NCBI RefSeq assembly: GCF_000455485.1
Contig: NZ_CBQR020000114.1
Coordinates: 1 to 64,000, forward strand
DNA length: 64,000 nucleotides
Reading direction: 5' to 3'
Source of the DNA: Gorillibacterium massiliense
GTDB taxonomy: Bacteria > Bacillota > Bacilli > Paenibacillales > NBRC-103111
In this document: in pieces, positions 25,597 through 34,274 of the stretch
Numbering within the stretch: the stretch's first letter is position 1
Layout of the letters: each line of letters opens with the position of its first letter
Notes under the pieces: model-generated
What the model was told of the DNA's origin: nothing
The model's input: only the letters and a program-made list of their open reading frames with translations
Databases searched by the model: none
Position numbers and translations under genes: made by a program

Positions 25597-26564
25597 TGGT
25601 AATGCACCTTCCTCTCCAGCAGACGGAACTGCAGCAGGGTAAGAACCAATATGATGGCAAACAGCACCAAAGCTTGTGCGCTGCCGGTTCCGAAGCGAAA
25701 ATTGGTGAACGCTTCCTGATAGATGGAGTACACCATGACGTCCGTCGATTGCATGGGGCCACCTTTTGTCAGAATGTGAATCTGCCCGAAGGATTGAAAA
25801 GCTCCTATGATCGAGATAATGCCGACAAAGAAAACCGTCGGAGACAAAAGCGGCAGTGTGATGCGAAAAAACCTCGTGAACGATCCAGCCCCGTCCAACT
25901 TGGCGCATTCGTACAAATCGGCAGGTATTCCTTTCATACCGCTTAACAGCACGATGTAGGCAAATCCGCTGTTCATCCATATCGTCATGACGGAAATGGA
26001 GAGCAGCGCCCATTTCGGGTCCGTCAACCACATCACCGGATCAATGGACAGCAAACTTAGAAAATAATTGAACATCCCTGTCGTCGGATGGAACAGCATG
26101 CCCCACATAACTGAGGATGTGCCCACCGATAAAGCCACCGGCATGGAGAAAATAAGCTGCAGCAGCTTCATCCCCCGGGTATTGCGGTTCGTCAACGCAG
26201 CCAACAACAGCGCCATGACTACCACAGCTGGGACTGTATATAGTGTAAATAATCCAGTACCCTTCAGGCTTTCCACGAATCCGTCCCCGGCGAAAAGCTC
26301 TTTGAAGTTGCTTAAGCCGACGAACTCGACGATTTTTCCGGTGGGACTGGTCATATGTAAGCTTAAATAGACCGATTCCAGCATCGGATAAAATTGAAAG
26401 ATGCCGAAGATCAAGATGGAGGGAAATAAAAAGAGGTACCCCCACATGTTCTCTTTCCACCTTAACCGATGCATGCTTTGGGCATGGCTGGATCGGGATC
26501 TTGCTTTCACACGCCGTTTTATCCGCAGCCGCGTAAAGGGCAGTTCGCTCTCCACCCGATTCAT
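25593..26564 (-). CDS. UgpA-like ABC transporter permease
   Basis: 323-residue permease. The start is the ATG at 26562-26564, seven bases after GGGAGG; further in-frame ATGs upstream (26570, 26690) lack spacing or site. After an unusually basic N-terminus (RLRIKRRVKARSRSSH) come about six helices (MWGYLFLFPSILIFGIFQFYP first), with an EAA loop seen as ECAKLDGAGSFTRFFRITLP. It is the first gene of the three-gene transporter operon and is translationally coupled to the UgpE-like gene. No regulator adjoins it. Confidence 0.94.
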   Translation of the reverse strand: MNRVESELPFTRLRIKRRVKARSRSSHAQSMHRLRWKENMWGYLFLFPSILIFGIFQFYPMLESVYLSLHMTSPTGKIVEFVGLSNFKELFAGDGFVESLKGTGLFTLYTVPAVVVMALLLAALTNRNTRGMKLLQLIFSMPVALSVGTSSVMWGMLFHPTTGMFNYFLSLLSIDPVMWLTDPKWALLSISVMTIWMNSGFAYIVLLSGMKGIPADLYECAKLDGAGSFTRFFRITLPLLSPTVFFVGIISIIGAFQSFGQIHILTKGGPMQSTDVMVYSIYQEAFTNFRFGTGSAQALVLFAIILVLTLLQFRLLERKVHYQ

Positions 26565-26673
26565 CGACATGCCTCCCTTCCTCACGAGTCTGATTATAAA
26601 AAGGGAATGTTTTCCTATTATTTTCCTCATTTGAAGGTTTTGTAGCGGAACCATAAAGTATTTGTAAAATAAT

Positions 26674-26711
26674 AAAAAAACGACCCGCATCTATTTAAAG
26701 AGCGGATCGTT
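26674..26711 (-). terminator. Terminator after the metallo-beta-lactamase-fold gene
   Basis: On the minus strand AACGATCCGC pairs with GCGGGTCGTT (one G-T pair) around an AT-rich loop, and a run of seven T follows. It starts 11 bases past the stop codon. Confidence 0.88.
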
Positions 26712-26721
26712 CCAATATGAT

Positions 26722-27669
26722 CTACAAACTATTGCTGCCTTCCTTCATCCGATCATACAGCCAGCGAAAATTCCATTCGTAAACATGGGACCCCTGCCAC
26801 TCATCATAAAGAGAAGGAATGCCCCGACCCAGCCAAAAATCAACCGTTTCACCGCTCGTTACAGCTTGCCGGACATGATCCTCGATATCCCTCAAGTATC
26901 GTCGCATCTCTTCCAGACTGCGGCCGTCTGTCACAAAACCATGCCCTGGGATGATGGACTGGATCAGCAGTTCGGCTTCGATCCGATCCAGTATCTTTCT
27001 CCAGGCTTCCGCATCTCCATGCAGCATGGCAGGATGAAACCGGCCCAAAACCAAATCTCCGGCGATTAACATTCCGGCATCGGGGATATAAACCATCGCA
27101 TCGCTGAGGGTATGCCCCCCGCCGAATGTGATGAGCCGAATCAATCGTTCCTTGCCATATAGAACCATTTCATCGGTAAACGTCAGATCAGCCGTCACCC
27201 GGCGAATCTCGGGGGTTGCTGCCAACAAGATTGTCTTTTCCGAAATCTCGAAGTGAAGCGCCTCTTTCAACCGAAAATCCGTTGCAGCATCAGCAACCGA
27301 CTGCAAGGATGCAATTTGACCTCGCAATCCAGATTGCCAAGAAGCCAAATCTGCCGGAACGTTGCGGGTCAGAAAATCCCGCGTTTTCTCCGTTGAAATA
27401 ATACGGCTAATGCCAGAAAATACTTGGTTGCCGTAATGATGGTCCCCGTGATAATGGGTATTGATCACGTAATCGACGGCTTGACCAGTTAATTGCTCCG
27501 CCGTTTCCTTCAAATAGGATGCTGCTTCGGGAAGCCCAAAGGTGTCTACAATAACCACCGTGCCGCCCAAATCGATGATGGCCGCATTACCGACGCTTCC
27601 ACTTCCCGGTACAGAAAATACCGCCCAAATTCCGCTGCCAACAGGCTGCAAAGTGAAGTATGGATTCAT
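26722..27669 (-). CDS. MBL-fold metallo-hydrolase
   Basis: 315-residue zinc hydrolase of the metallo-beta-lactamase fold. The metal motif HYHGDHHYG (HxHxDH) lies near residues 92-100, the third metal His is in GGGHTLSDAM, the bridging Asp in LIAGDLVL and the last His in IPGHGFVTD. It has no signal peptide, so a secreted lactamase is unlikely; glyoxalase II-like or SoxH-like hydrolases are closer in motif order. The ATG follows AAGGGG by ten bases. It is a single-gene unit with its own terminator. Confidence 0.9.
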   Translation of the reverse strand: MNPYFTLQPVGSGIWAVFSVPGSGSVGNAAIIDLGGTVVIVDTFGLPEAASYLKETAEQLTGQAVDYVINTHYHGDHHYGNQVFSGISRIISTEKTRDFLTRNVPADLASWQSGLRGQIASLQSVADAATDFRLKEALHFEISEKTILLAATPEIRRVTADLTFTDEMVLYGKERLIRLITFGGGHTLSDAMVYIPDAGMLIAGDLVLGRFHPAMLHGDAEAWRKILDRIEAELLIQSIIPGHGFVTDGRSLEEMRRYLRDIEDHVRQAVTSGETVDFWLGRGIPSLYDEWQGSHVYEWNFRWLYDRMKEGSNSL

Positions 27670-27779
27670 AGAAATTTGCCCCTTATCCGAAAGATCATCA
27701 AACCATCCTCCAGATTAAGGTATTGCGGCAGTTCGGGATATACGTTTGTTCACAGATTTGGCCAAGCGTCGTGCTTCCG

Positions 27780-28829
27780 CTACTCCTCCGTTTTCGGGTG
27801 AATCACCTGGGAGTTCGGTACTTCCTCGGGAAGCTGGTGCGATGCGGGCGGCACATTTTTCGGCTTCGTTACAATGGACTCCGATGAATATAACATGATA
27901 TGCAGGCTGCCGCCGGAAACCATGGCACGAATAAGGACGGGCTGATGATACTCGTTGCGAAAAGCGAAGTCCGGTCCGCCCCAGCTGACTGTCGCATCCC
28001 TGCCCGGCAGCACGTAGGAAACGCTGCGACTGTGGGAATAACGGCTGACTACCTTTAGTCCGGCCCGGTCCACCGCATTAAATAGGGTGGAGGAAACCTG
28101 GCATATCCCGCCGCCAACCCCTTCCGCCATTTCCCCTTTGACGATGATCGGCGCGCTTTTATAACCCTTTTGCAGCGTGCGAGGTCCAAGAAACCCGTTA
28201 AATGAAAACGTTTCTCCAGGAAAGACAACGGCGCTGTTGATGGCTTCGGCAGCAAGGCGGATATTATGGGAGCGGCTTTTGTTCCCTGAATTAAAGAAGG
28301 TCACGTAGTAGCCGATCGGTTTATGCGTAATCTCCGTAAGCAGCTCCGTCGTCACTTTCGGATGGATGAGATGCGTCGGAGCTTCAATCGTAGCCGAGTC
28401 ACTTTGCATAAGAAAGCCGAGAACCTGCTCCGTAAACGCATGATCGTCCAGCCGCCTTCCGTTTTGACCGGAAATAAAATGGTCTCCGCCCTTCCATTTC
28501 GCATTGAGCGGCGCAATATTCACTTGCTTGCGAAAGCGGGCAGTCAGCCGCTCCACCGCCTCCATATCCGGCAGCCCCCATAAAGGAAACTGCAGCTGAT
28601 CCCGTTCCACGATCAATGCTTGATCATCGTATTGAATGGTCAAGTTGCTGCTGGTTAAGGCCGGAGACGGAACCGTCGGAGCAGATGGAGCAGACTTCGA
28701 GTTTGAGGAATGAGGTGCCGCAGAAGGCGGAGCAGCAGCGGCGGCGGGTAAAGACGTTTCTGAAGCGGCATAGGCAAAATTTGTCGATAGCGTCAACATG
28801 AATATTAGAATCATCATCAATTTGTGCAA
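27780..28829 (-). CDS. VanW family exported protein
   Basis: 349 residues. Start TTG at 28827-28829 behind AAAGGAGA (an ATG follows five codons on). A signal peptide (MMILIFMLTLSTNFAYA) leads into a Pro/Ala/Ser-rich linker. The VanW domain spans about 165-310: YYVTFFNSGNKSRSHNIRLA, FPGETFSFNGFLGPRT, and the hallmark GGGICQVSSTLFNAV, then SVSYVLPGRDATVSW. VanW proteins are cell-envelope proteins of unknown reaction, named from vancomycin-resistance clusters; no other van gene is here, so resistance should not be inferred. It lies 16 bases after the unrecognised exported protein gene, implying joint function at the envelope. Confidence 0.92.
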   Translation of the reverse strand: MHKLMMILIFMLTLSTNFAYAASETSLPAAAAAPPSAAPHSSNSKSAPSAPTVPSPALTSSNLTIQYDDQALIVERDQLQFPLWGLPDMEAVERLTARFRKQVNIAPLNAKWKGGDHFISGQNGRRLDDHAFTEQVLGFLMQSDSATIEAPTHLIHPKVTTELLTEITHKPIGYYVTFFNSGNKSRSHNIRLAAEAINSAVVFPGETFSFNGFLGPRTLQKGYKSAPIIVKGEMAEGVGGGICQVSSTLFNAVDRAGLKVVSRYSHSRSVSYVLPGRDATVSWGGPDFAFRNEYHQPVLIRAMVSGGSLHIMLYSSESIVTKPKNVPPASHQLPEEVPNSQVIHPKTEE

Positions 28830-28845
28830 TCAGGTCGACTCTCCT

Positions 28846-29943
28846 TTATCGGAGCAATATCGTATCAAGTGCCCACGGTAAGCCGGGAGCCGATCTTGCG
28901 AACCCGAGGTTCATGGTGATGGGCCGCTTTCCCCCACTGCGGTGGGCCGTAGCATGAACGACCGCTTCGGCGGTAAGCGGAGCGTTTTCTGGCGTTTCGG
29001 TTAAGCGTATGGAGATATCCCGAAGCGAGCCGAGATGAGCCAAATCCAACTGCCGGGCTATCGTTACCATTTTGTTCCGATCAGCAAACAACACCGACAA
29101 CAGCTCCGCGTCCTGTTGATTAATACCGATTACGACCAATTGCGCCAAATGTTCAGGGGAGAATTGCCGGACATAAGGAATGAGCTGGCCAGCCGCCTTA
29201 TGGATCATCACCTCATGATCCGGGTCCTGATTCCCGCTGCCATGGGTGACGCTGCCCAAAAAGTGGATGCAAAAATGCCCGTCAAATCCGTTGTCGGGAA
29301 TGCCGTCGCCTCCGTGAGGCATACCGTGCATGGAGGCTGCGATAACTTCGCCGCCGTCTTTTTGCACGAGAATCCCTCTTCTTCTCCAACTCCACTCCCC
29401 GCTGTAAATATCCTTCATAATCGCCGTATCCGCCCGGGACAACGGTTGGACGTCCGCGTGGCTGCTGCCTGCCCGGCGCTGCACGCGGAATTGGAGCCCG
29501 GTTTCCACATCCGTCACAGTGATGAAGGCCATGCGCGGGATCGCCGTTTGTGCTTCTTGCCAGGACATCAGCCTTCCATAGTGCTTTACTTTAAGAGCAG
29601 CGGCGTCTTTGCGCAGTTGTTTTCGGATGGCAGCGGGCAGCGTGTACACAATTGAATCCGCTGGATCGTACAATCGGAAATCTTCATCAAGGACATAAGT
29701 TCGCTTTGCCGTTTGCAAATAGACATCCGAAACGGGTACAACCGCCGTAAGGGATTGTGGGAGATTTTGCAGGGGAACCTTCCACTTCTTCGGCAGCGGC
29801 ATCGAAGTCGTGTATAAGGCGTCCGGCGAGCATTTAATCACGATCCGATCGTCAGGTGCCGCCTGAACCGCTGGCGCCGGAACGGCTAGCGTCAATATCG
29901 CCAATAAAAGAAAAAAGGGAATATACCGAATCATCCGTTTCAT
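28846..29943 (-). CDS. Exported protein with conserved His/Cys-rich domain, function unknown
   Basis: 365 residues with a signal peptide (YIPFFLLLAILTLAVPAPAVQA). I chose the ATG at 29941-29943, for which AAGGAG upstream can serve; the ATG at 29964 lacks a site. The middle (about residues 120-250) looks like a compact domain: FITVTDVETGLQFRVQRRAG, SHADVQPLSRADTAIM, IAASMHGMPHGGDGIPDNG, then FDGHFCIHFLGSVTHG and DPDHEVMIHKAAG. The clustered His and single Cys look like an active or metal site, and I recall similar domains beside LysM modules in other Bacillota, but no function is known to me. It is cotranscribed with the VanW gene. Confidence 0.75.
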   Translation of the reverse strand: MKRMIRYIPFFLLLAILTLAVPAPAVQAAPDDRIVIKCSPDALYTTSMPLPKKWKVPLQNLPQSLTAVVPVSDVYLQTAKRTYVLDEDFRLYDPADSIVYTLPAAIRKQLRKDAAALKVKHYGRLMSWQEAQTAIPRMAFITVTDVETGLQFRVQRRAGSSHADVQPLSRADTAIMKDIYSGEWSWRRRGILVQKDGGEVIAASMHGMPHGGDGIPDNGFDGHFCIHFLGSVTHGSGNQDPDHEVMIHKAAGQLIPYVRQFSPEHLAQLVVIGINQQDAELLSVLFADRNKMVTIARQLDLAHLGSLRDISIRLTETPENAPLTAEAVVHATAHRSGGKRPITMNLGFARSAPGLPWALDTILLR

Positions 29944-30110
29944 TTTCCGCTCATACTCCTTCATATCTTCGGGTACCTAGTCTGCGTAAAACAAACCACG
30001 CTGCTTACCTTCTGTACCGACAGAGTTTTTTATGCAAGGGAAGCATCGTAGGCCAGACCGAAAAGGGGTATGATGGTAAAAAGAAATCATGATATGCCGG
30101 AGGAGAAACA

Positions 30111-30671
30111 ATGGAGCTTATATGCGAAACGTATACGGAATGGAACGAAGAACTCTGGAAAAAGCTCAGTCCCATTTACAGGGAAGCCTTCCCTCATGGG
30201 GCCAAGCCGGAAGCAATCCTGCGCAAAATGGTGGAGCGGGGAATCGCTTATCTGCATGCCGGCTATGTGGGGCAGGAACCTGCAGTAATGGCGATTTCAG
30301 GATTGTCAGATACGCAAAAACAACCGAAACTTATTCTTGATTATATAGCGGTCGCCCGGGAAAACAGGTCGCAAGGACTCGGTCAGCAATTCGTCGCCCT
30401 GATCCGCGATTGGGCGTTGCAAAATCACGATGTCTCTGCCTTGATCATCGAAGCAGAAGCGGAGGATACGGCGGAGAACGCGGAACGGATTCGTTTCTGG
30501 AAACGATGCGGCTTCATCCCCACCTCCTATGTCCATTCTTATATATGGGTGCCAGAGCCGTACCGGGCGCTATATTTACCCCTTGCGCCGGACTTTCGCG
30601 TTACCGATGACGGCAAGTCGCTGTTCCGGGACATCACGGCGTTTCATGAGCGGTCCTTTCGGAAAGGCTGA
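30111..30671 (+). CDS. GNAT family N-acetyltransferase
   Basis: 186-residue predicted acetyl-CoA-dependent acetyltransferase. The start ATG follows GGAGGAGAAACA. The acetyl-CoA-binding stretch is LILDYIAVARENRSQGLGQQ (R/QxxGxG/A motif, about residues 73-92), and ENAERIRFWKRCGF is the usual end of the fold. The N-terminus (LICETYTEWNEELWKKLSPIYREAFP) resembles proteins acting on small molecules more than those acting on ribosomal proteins. It is a single gene on the plus strand, closed by a bidirectional terminator. Confidence 0.9.
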   Translation: MELICETYTEWNEELWKKLSPIYREAFPHGAKPEAILRKMVERGIAYLHAGYVGQEPAVMAISGLSDTQKQPKLILDYIAVARENRSQGLGQQFVALIRDWALQNHDVSALIIEAEAEDTAENAERIRFWKRCGFIPTSYVHSYIWVPEPYRALYLPLAPDFRVTDDGKSLFRDITAFHERSFRKG

Positions 30672-30681
30672 TGCCCGCGCA

Positions 30682-30720
30682 AAAAAGCGAGGCAGGATTT
30701 TACTCCATGCCTCGCTTTTT
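30682..30720. terminator. Bidirectional terminator
   Basis: AAAAAGCGAGGCA at 30682-30694 pairs perfectly with 30708-30720. It separates the plus-strand acetyltransferase gene from the minus-strand DUF4129 gene, whose stop is at 30764. Confidence 0.9.
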
Positions 30721-30763
30721 GATTCGATATAATCCACTCGTGTAAACCGGCTTCTCGCATCCT

Positions 30764-32083
30764 TTATCCATGAGGATCCCCTTCGGTTTTAGGATGCTGC
30801 TTTACGTCACCCACTGCTCCCAAAATTCGGTTCAACGCCGCTTTTGCTTGAATTTCCCTCTCTTCACGTCGGATCGATGTGCTCTTTCCGTTCCCGCCAT
30901 CTTCCTGTCCGTTCCTACCAAAACCTGCTTGCTCCTGAGACGTGTCATACCGGGCTTCTTCATAAATAACGGTCAGATCATCCAAGGCCCCATGGAACGA
31001 CGACCCGGCCTGTCCCGTTTCTTCACGCAATCTGTACGCATATTCTCGGGCTGTTTCATGAGCACGCAGAGGCAATCCCGCTTGCTCCATCGCCCGCAGC
31101 ATGCGCTGATAAAGCAGGCGAACAGGCGATACCGTTCCCATGAAGGCAATCGCCTTCCGCTTTGCCGGAATCCTGCTGCGAGAAATGCGCACATCCACGA
31201 TCGGCATCACCTTATCCTCCTTCTCCTCCTGCTTTTCTCTCCGGAATACGATGATGAGAATGGCGACCCCAACAAAGAAAAGAGCGGCAATCCATACGAT
31301 CGCGGGAACCGCATATAATCCATGAGAACCGTTTGACTGGCTTTGCTCCAACTGTTCGCGCAAGGAATCGGCAGTTTTGCCTGCGCCGTTCTCCCCCTTA
31401 TGCTCGGGCAGACTCAAATGCGCCGCGCGGATCAGAGGACCCAGCACATAAAGAATGCCTGCGCTTACCCAAGCAAGCGGGATCAGCAGGAAGACGGGAG
31501 CGACCAGCACGATGAGAGAGACGGCGGTTAACCCTACGGCGAAAATAAAGCTTTTGCCTTCAAAAAACCAGGCTCCCCGTTCATAGCTCTGACCCAGAAC
31601 CAGCGACAGACCGCGAAAAAGAAAATACCCGACAATGGCAGCGCCAACCGTCAGACTATGAGAGCCGCCTGCAATCCCGATGACACACAAAATGGGAACC
31701 CCGATGATTTCCAAACGAAACTGCTTGGTGAACAGATCCTCTAGCTTCTCATCTTCCCTTAAAAAAGCGGCATACCGGTATACGAAGAATAACCCGCCCA
31801 TCAACGCCCAGAAAAGAAACGCATCCGTCCCGAGTCCGAGAAAAAGCGCAAAAGCCGCCGCACCGATCAGTACCGCTCCGGTAATTGCCGCATCTCGAAC
31901 GTTCCGTTTTTCATAGACGATCTGCATCGTCCAACGGACGAAAAGCATATACGGCAGAAAAGCCGCCAGCGCGGCCAGTTCCTCTGACCCCCGGGAATAA
32001 CCAGTCATGAGCGCCACCCAAGTCCAGATAACGCCACCTTCCAGAAGAGCAAAAAGCAAAGGAAGCCTGTCTTGGAGTTTCAT
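30764..32083 (-). CDS. DUF4129 domain membrane protein
   Basis: 439-residue membrane protein, last of a MoxR-DUF58-DUF4129 operon and coupled to the DUF58 gene by a 4-base ATGA overlap. About seven hydrophobic segments fill the first 230 residues, a further one (AIVWIAALFFVGVAILIIVF) lies near 265, and a cytoplasmic tail carries the DUF4129 signature (SPVRLLYQRMLRAMEQAGLP, HETAREYAYRLRE, LTVIYEEARYD). In many relatives this tail ends a transglutaminase-like protein; here there is no transglutaminase domain. Such operons are thought to assemble or activate envelope-associated complexes, but the role here is unknown. Confidence 0.85.
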   Translation of the reverse strand: MKLQDRLPLLFALLEGGVIWTWVALMTGYSRGSEELAALAAFLPYMLFVRWTMQIVYEKRNVRDAAITGAVLIGAAAFALFLGLGTDAFLFWALMGGLFFVYRYAAFLREDEKLEDLFTKQFRLEIIGVPILCVIGIAGGSHSLTVGAAIVGYFLFRGLSLVLGQSYERGAWFFEGKSFIFAVGLTAVSLIVLVAPVFLLIPLAWVSAGILYVLGPLIRAAHLSLPEHKGENGAGKTADSLREQLEQSQSNGSHGLYAVPAIVWIAALFFVGVAILIIVFRREKQEEKEDKVMPIVDVRISRSRIPAKRKAIAFMGTVSPVRLLYQRMLRAMEQAGLPLRAHETAREYAYRLREETGQAGSSFHGALDDLTVIYEEARYDTSQEQAGFGRNGQEDGGNGKSTSIRREEREIQAKAALNRILGAVGDVKQHPKTEGDPHG

Positions 32084-33219
32084 GAGACCGCCTCCTTATC
32101 TCTATTCTCCTTGTAAGGTAAGCGCTCGGTCATGACGGAAATGCCGGGTAACGGCAGCAACTCCTCGTCGCCGATCACCCGATAGACGATCAAGTTTCGG
32201 TGCATCCGGTTCCATTCCCCAAGAGCCCGGGCGCCTTCTTCATTCCAATAAGACGTCAGTACAACGACCGTATCTCCGGCATGAACATAACGGGAAGTGA
32301 TATGCATCAACTCCGTCAAAGGCATGATGGGAAACTGCGACAAGCCTCCCATACGGTTGGCAAGACGGATCGGCTGATCGCTGCCGGATGCGGGAGCTTC
32401 ATATAGACTCATCGTATAGCTGTCCTTCAGATTGGTCAACAAGCCTACAGCAGCCCCTTCGCCGCACAGGCTGCTGGCGATTTGAACCAGACGCTGGCAC
32501 AGGATGTCCGTCTGGCCTTTCGGCGCCAGCCTCCAATATTGGTTGTGCATCTGCCCATTTAGCAAAATCAGCACCCGAGATGCCGTCGTATACCCGAACT
32601 GCTTCACCAATAATTCCCCACTTCTTGCCGTGGCAAGCCAGCTCACATTCCGCCACGCATCTCCCGGCTGATAAGGCCGAATGCCGGTAAACAAGCTCGG
32701 GTCTTCCTGGTAAAACCGCCTGGTGCGGATTTCACCCAACAGCTCGTGAAAAGCGTTCGCCACGGGAAGGGGCTGACCGCGTTCCGGCCGGACGATGACT
32801 TTCGCTCCGGTGAACACGGTCCGCTCCGACTTGCGTAGCCCAAACACATCGGTAAATTCCAGCGTCACATCGTTTAGCCGCGCCAATCCGCGTTCCATCG
32901 CATGAACGGTAAAAACTAGCTCTGCGTTTTGCCGGGAAGATAGATAGGTTTCCAGCCCGATGCGGTCATCATCCGATCCGGCGCCGCCTAATTCTTGGGG
33001 CAAGAGAAAGTTTAGCTTTATGCGGGCGCAAGGAAACCGGGTCGGATTGGACAAGCGGCAGCGAACGATGACGGCTTCGCCGACATCCACCACGTCTTGC
33101 TCCACCTCCACGTCAAGACGAACCTGAGGATATACCCGTTTCCCTAAGACTTCCGGTACCTGCCACACGGCATAAAGAAAAAGCGTGAGTATGATCCACA
33201 ATAAAAAAGGTGAAAACAC
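32080..33219 (-). CDS. DUF58 domain-containing protein
   Basis: 379 residues. An N-terminal helix pair (FSPFLLWIILTLFLYAVW) anchors it, a beta-rich segment follows (VDVGEAVIVRCRLSNPTRFP), then the DUF58 motif FTGIRPYQPGDAWRNVSWLATARSG. The von Willebrand A-like strand after it reads VLILLNGQMHN, where a functional metal site would read DxSxS, so the MIDAS appears lost. Partner of the MoxR ATPase encoded 20 bases upstream; it overlaps the DUF4129 gene by 4 bases. Confidence 0.93.
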   Translation of the reverse strand: MFSPFLLWIILTLFLYAVWQVPEVLGKRVYPQVRLDVEVEQDVVDVGEAVIVRCRLSNPTRFPCARIKLNFLLPQELGGAGSDDDRIGLETYLSSRQNAELVFTVHAMERGLARLNDVTLEFTDVFGLRKSERTVFTGAKVIVRPERGQPLPVANAFHELLGEIRTRRFYQEDPSLFTGIRPYQPGDAWRNVSWLATARSGELLVKQFGYTTASRVLILLNGQMHNQYWRLAPKGQTDILCQRLVQIASSLCGEGAAVGLLTNLKDSYTMSLYEAPASGSDQPIRLANRMGGLSQFPIMPLTELMHITSRYVHAGDTVVVLTSYWNEEGARALGEWNRMHRNLIVYRVIGDEELLPLPGISVMTERLPYKENRDKEAVS

Positions 33220-33239
33220 AGCCCATCAACCTCCCGATG

Positions 33240-34193
33240 TTAGCGCGACTGCTCCAGTTCCACCGGCACAGGCTGCTGTTGCAATATCGCCGTAAGCGCC
33301 GACTCCTCTGTTTCACCCTTAGCCCGCCGTTCCGGAGTGAGCTGAACCCGGTGAGCAAACACCGGCACGATCCCGGCCTTGATGTCGTCCGGCGTAACAT
33401 AGTCCCGGCCGTCTATCCAAGCCAGCGCCTGAGATAGCGCCATCAGCGCCAGACTAGCCCGGGGACTCGCCCCGACTGTGAAAGTCTTCCCGTCCCGCGT
33501 TCGACGGGCGAGCTGGAGTAAATACGTTTCCACATCCGGGGACAGCCGCACTCGCCGGCACTGCTGTTGCAATTCCTTAAGCTGCTCAGGAGTGACGACG
33601 GCTTCCGGCTGTTCGGGCAGGTTATCCCCGCGAAAACGCTCCAGAATGCGAGATTCTTCAGCCAACTCGGGATAACCCAGCTTCACTTTGACGAGAAACC
33701 GGTCTAGACCAGCTTCCGGCAGAGGGAATACGCCTTGGGATTCCAGCGGATTTTGCGTCGCGATGACGAAGAACGGTTCCTCCAGCTTCTCCGTTTGGCC
33801 ATCCAGGCTCACTTGACCCTCCGCCATCGCCTCAAGCAGCGCGGAAGCCGTACGGGGCGTAGCCCGGTTGATTTCATCGAACAAAAGAAACTGCGTAAAG
33901 ATCGGACCTTTACGCAGCTCAAATTCGCCCGTTTGCGGGCGATAAACAAGCCCTCCCAGTAAATCCTGGGGCAAGAGATCGGGAGTCGCCTGCACCCGGT
34001 TGAACCGGGCTTGAAAAGTGCGGGCCAGCGACTTCGCCAGCGTCGTCTTCCCTGTTCCCGGCACATCCTCCAAAAGCACGTGACCTTCCGCCAAAAGCGC
34101 CGCCACCATCATCCGCAGCCCCTGCTCCTGGCCAATCACCATCTTTCCCACTTCCGCAAAAATAGTCGTAATCACCGCATTTTCCCGCGCCAT
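33240..34193 (-). CDS. MoxR family AAA+ ATPase
   Basis: 317-residue cytoplasmic chaperone-like ATPase. Walker A is DVPGTGKTTLAKSLA (about residues 38-52), Walker B LLFDEINRATPR, sensor 1 FVIATQNPLE, arginine finger region EAGLDRFLVKV, and the C-terminal lid TVGASPRASLALM. The ATG follows AAGGCGGACGGA. First gene of the operon with DUF58 and DUF4129. MoxR ATPases are proposed to load metals or mature partner complexes; the client here is presumably a product of the same operon. Confidence 0.96.
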   Translation of the reverse strand: MARENAVITTIFAEVGKMVIGQEQGLRMMVAALLAEGHVLLEDVPGTGKTTLAKSLARTFQARFNRVQATPDLLPQDLLGGLVYRPQTGEFELRKGPIFTQFLLFDEINRATPRTASALLEAMAEGQVSLDGQTEKLEEPFFVIATQNPLESQGVFPLPEAGLDRFLVKVKLGYPELAEESRILERFRGDNLPEQPEAVVTPEQLKELQQQCRRVRLSPDVETYLLQLARRTRDGKTFTVGASPRASLALMALSQALAWIDGRDYVTPDDIKAGIVPVFAHRVQLTPERRAKGETEESALTAILQQQPVPVELEQSR

Positions 34194-34274
34194 GTTCCGT
34201 CCGCCTTTTTTTCAATTAATTTCTTTCCTTATTCTACCTATAACGTCACAAACCTGCTTCATCTGACAGGAGAA

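Noticed and set aside
25597-26031. N-terminal extension of the UgpE-like permease
   Set aside because: The longer frame is the shadow of the UgpA-like gene in another phase; the ATG at 25596 overlaps the UgpA stop and has a ribosome site.
28203-28217. Sequence resembling a CcpA catabolite-response site (ATGAAAACGTTTCTC)
   Set aside because: It lies inside the VanW gene and encodes conserved residues there (ETFSF), so it is most likely coincidence.
27780-28829. Vancomycin resistance
   Set aside because: VanW homology alone does not imply resistance; no ligase, dehydrogenase or dipeptidase of a van cluster is present.
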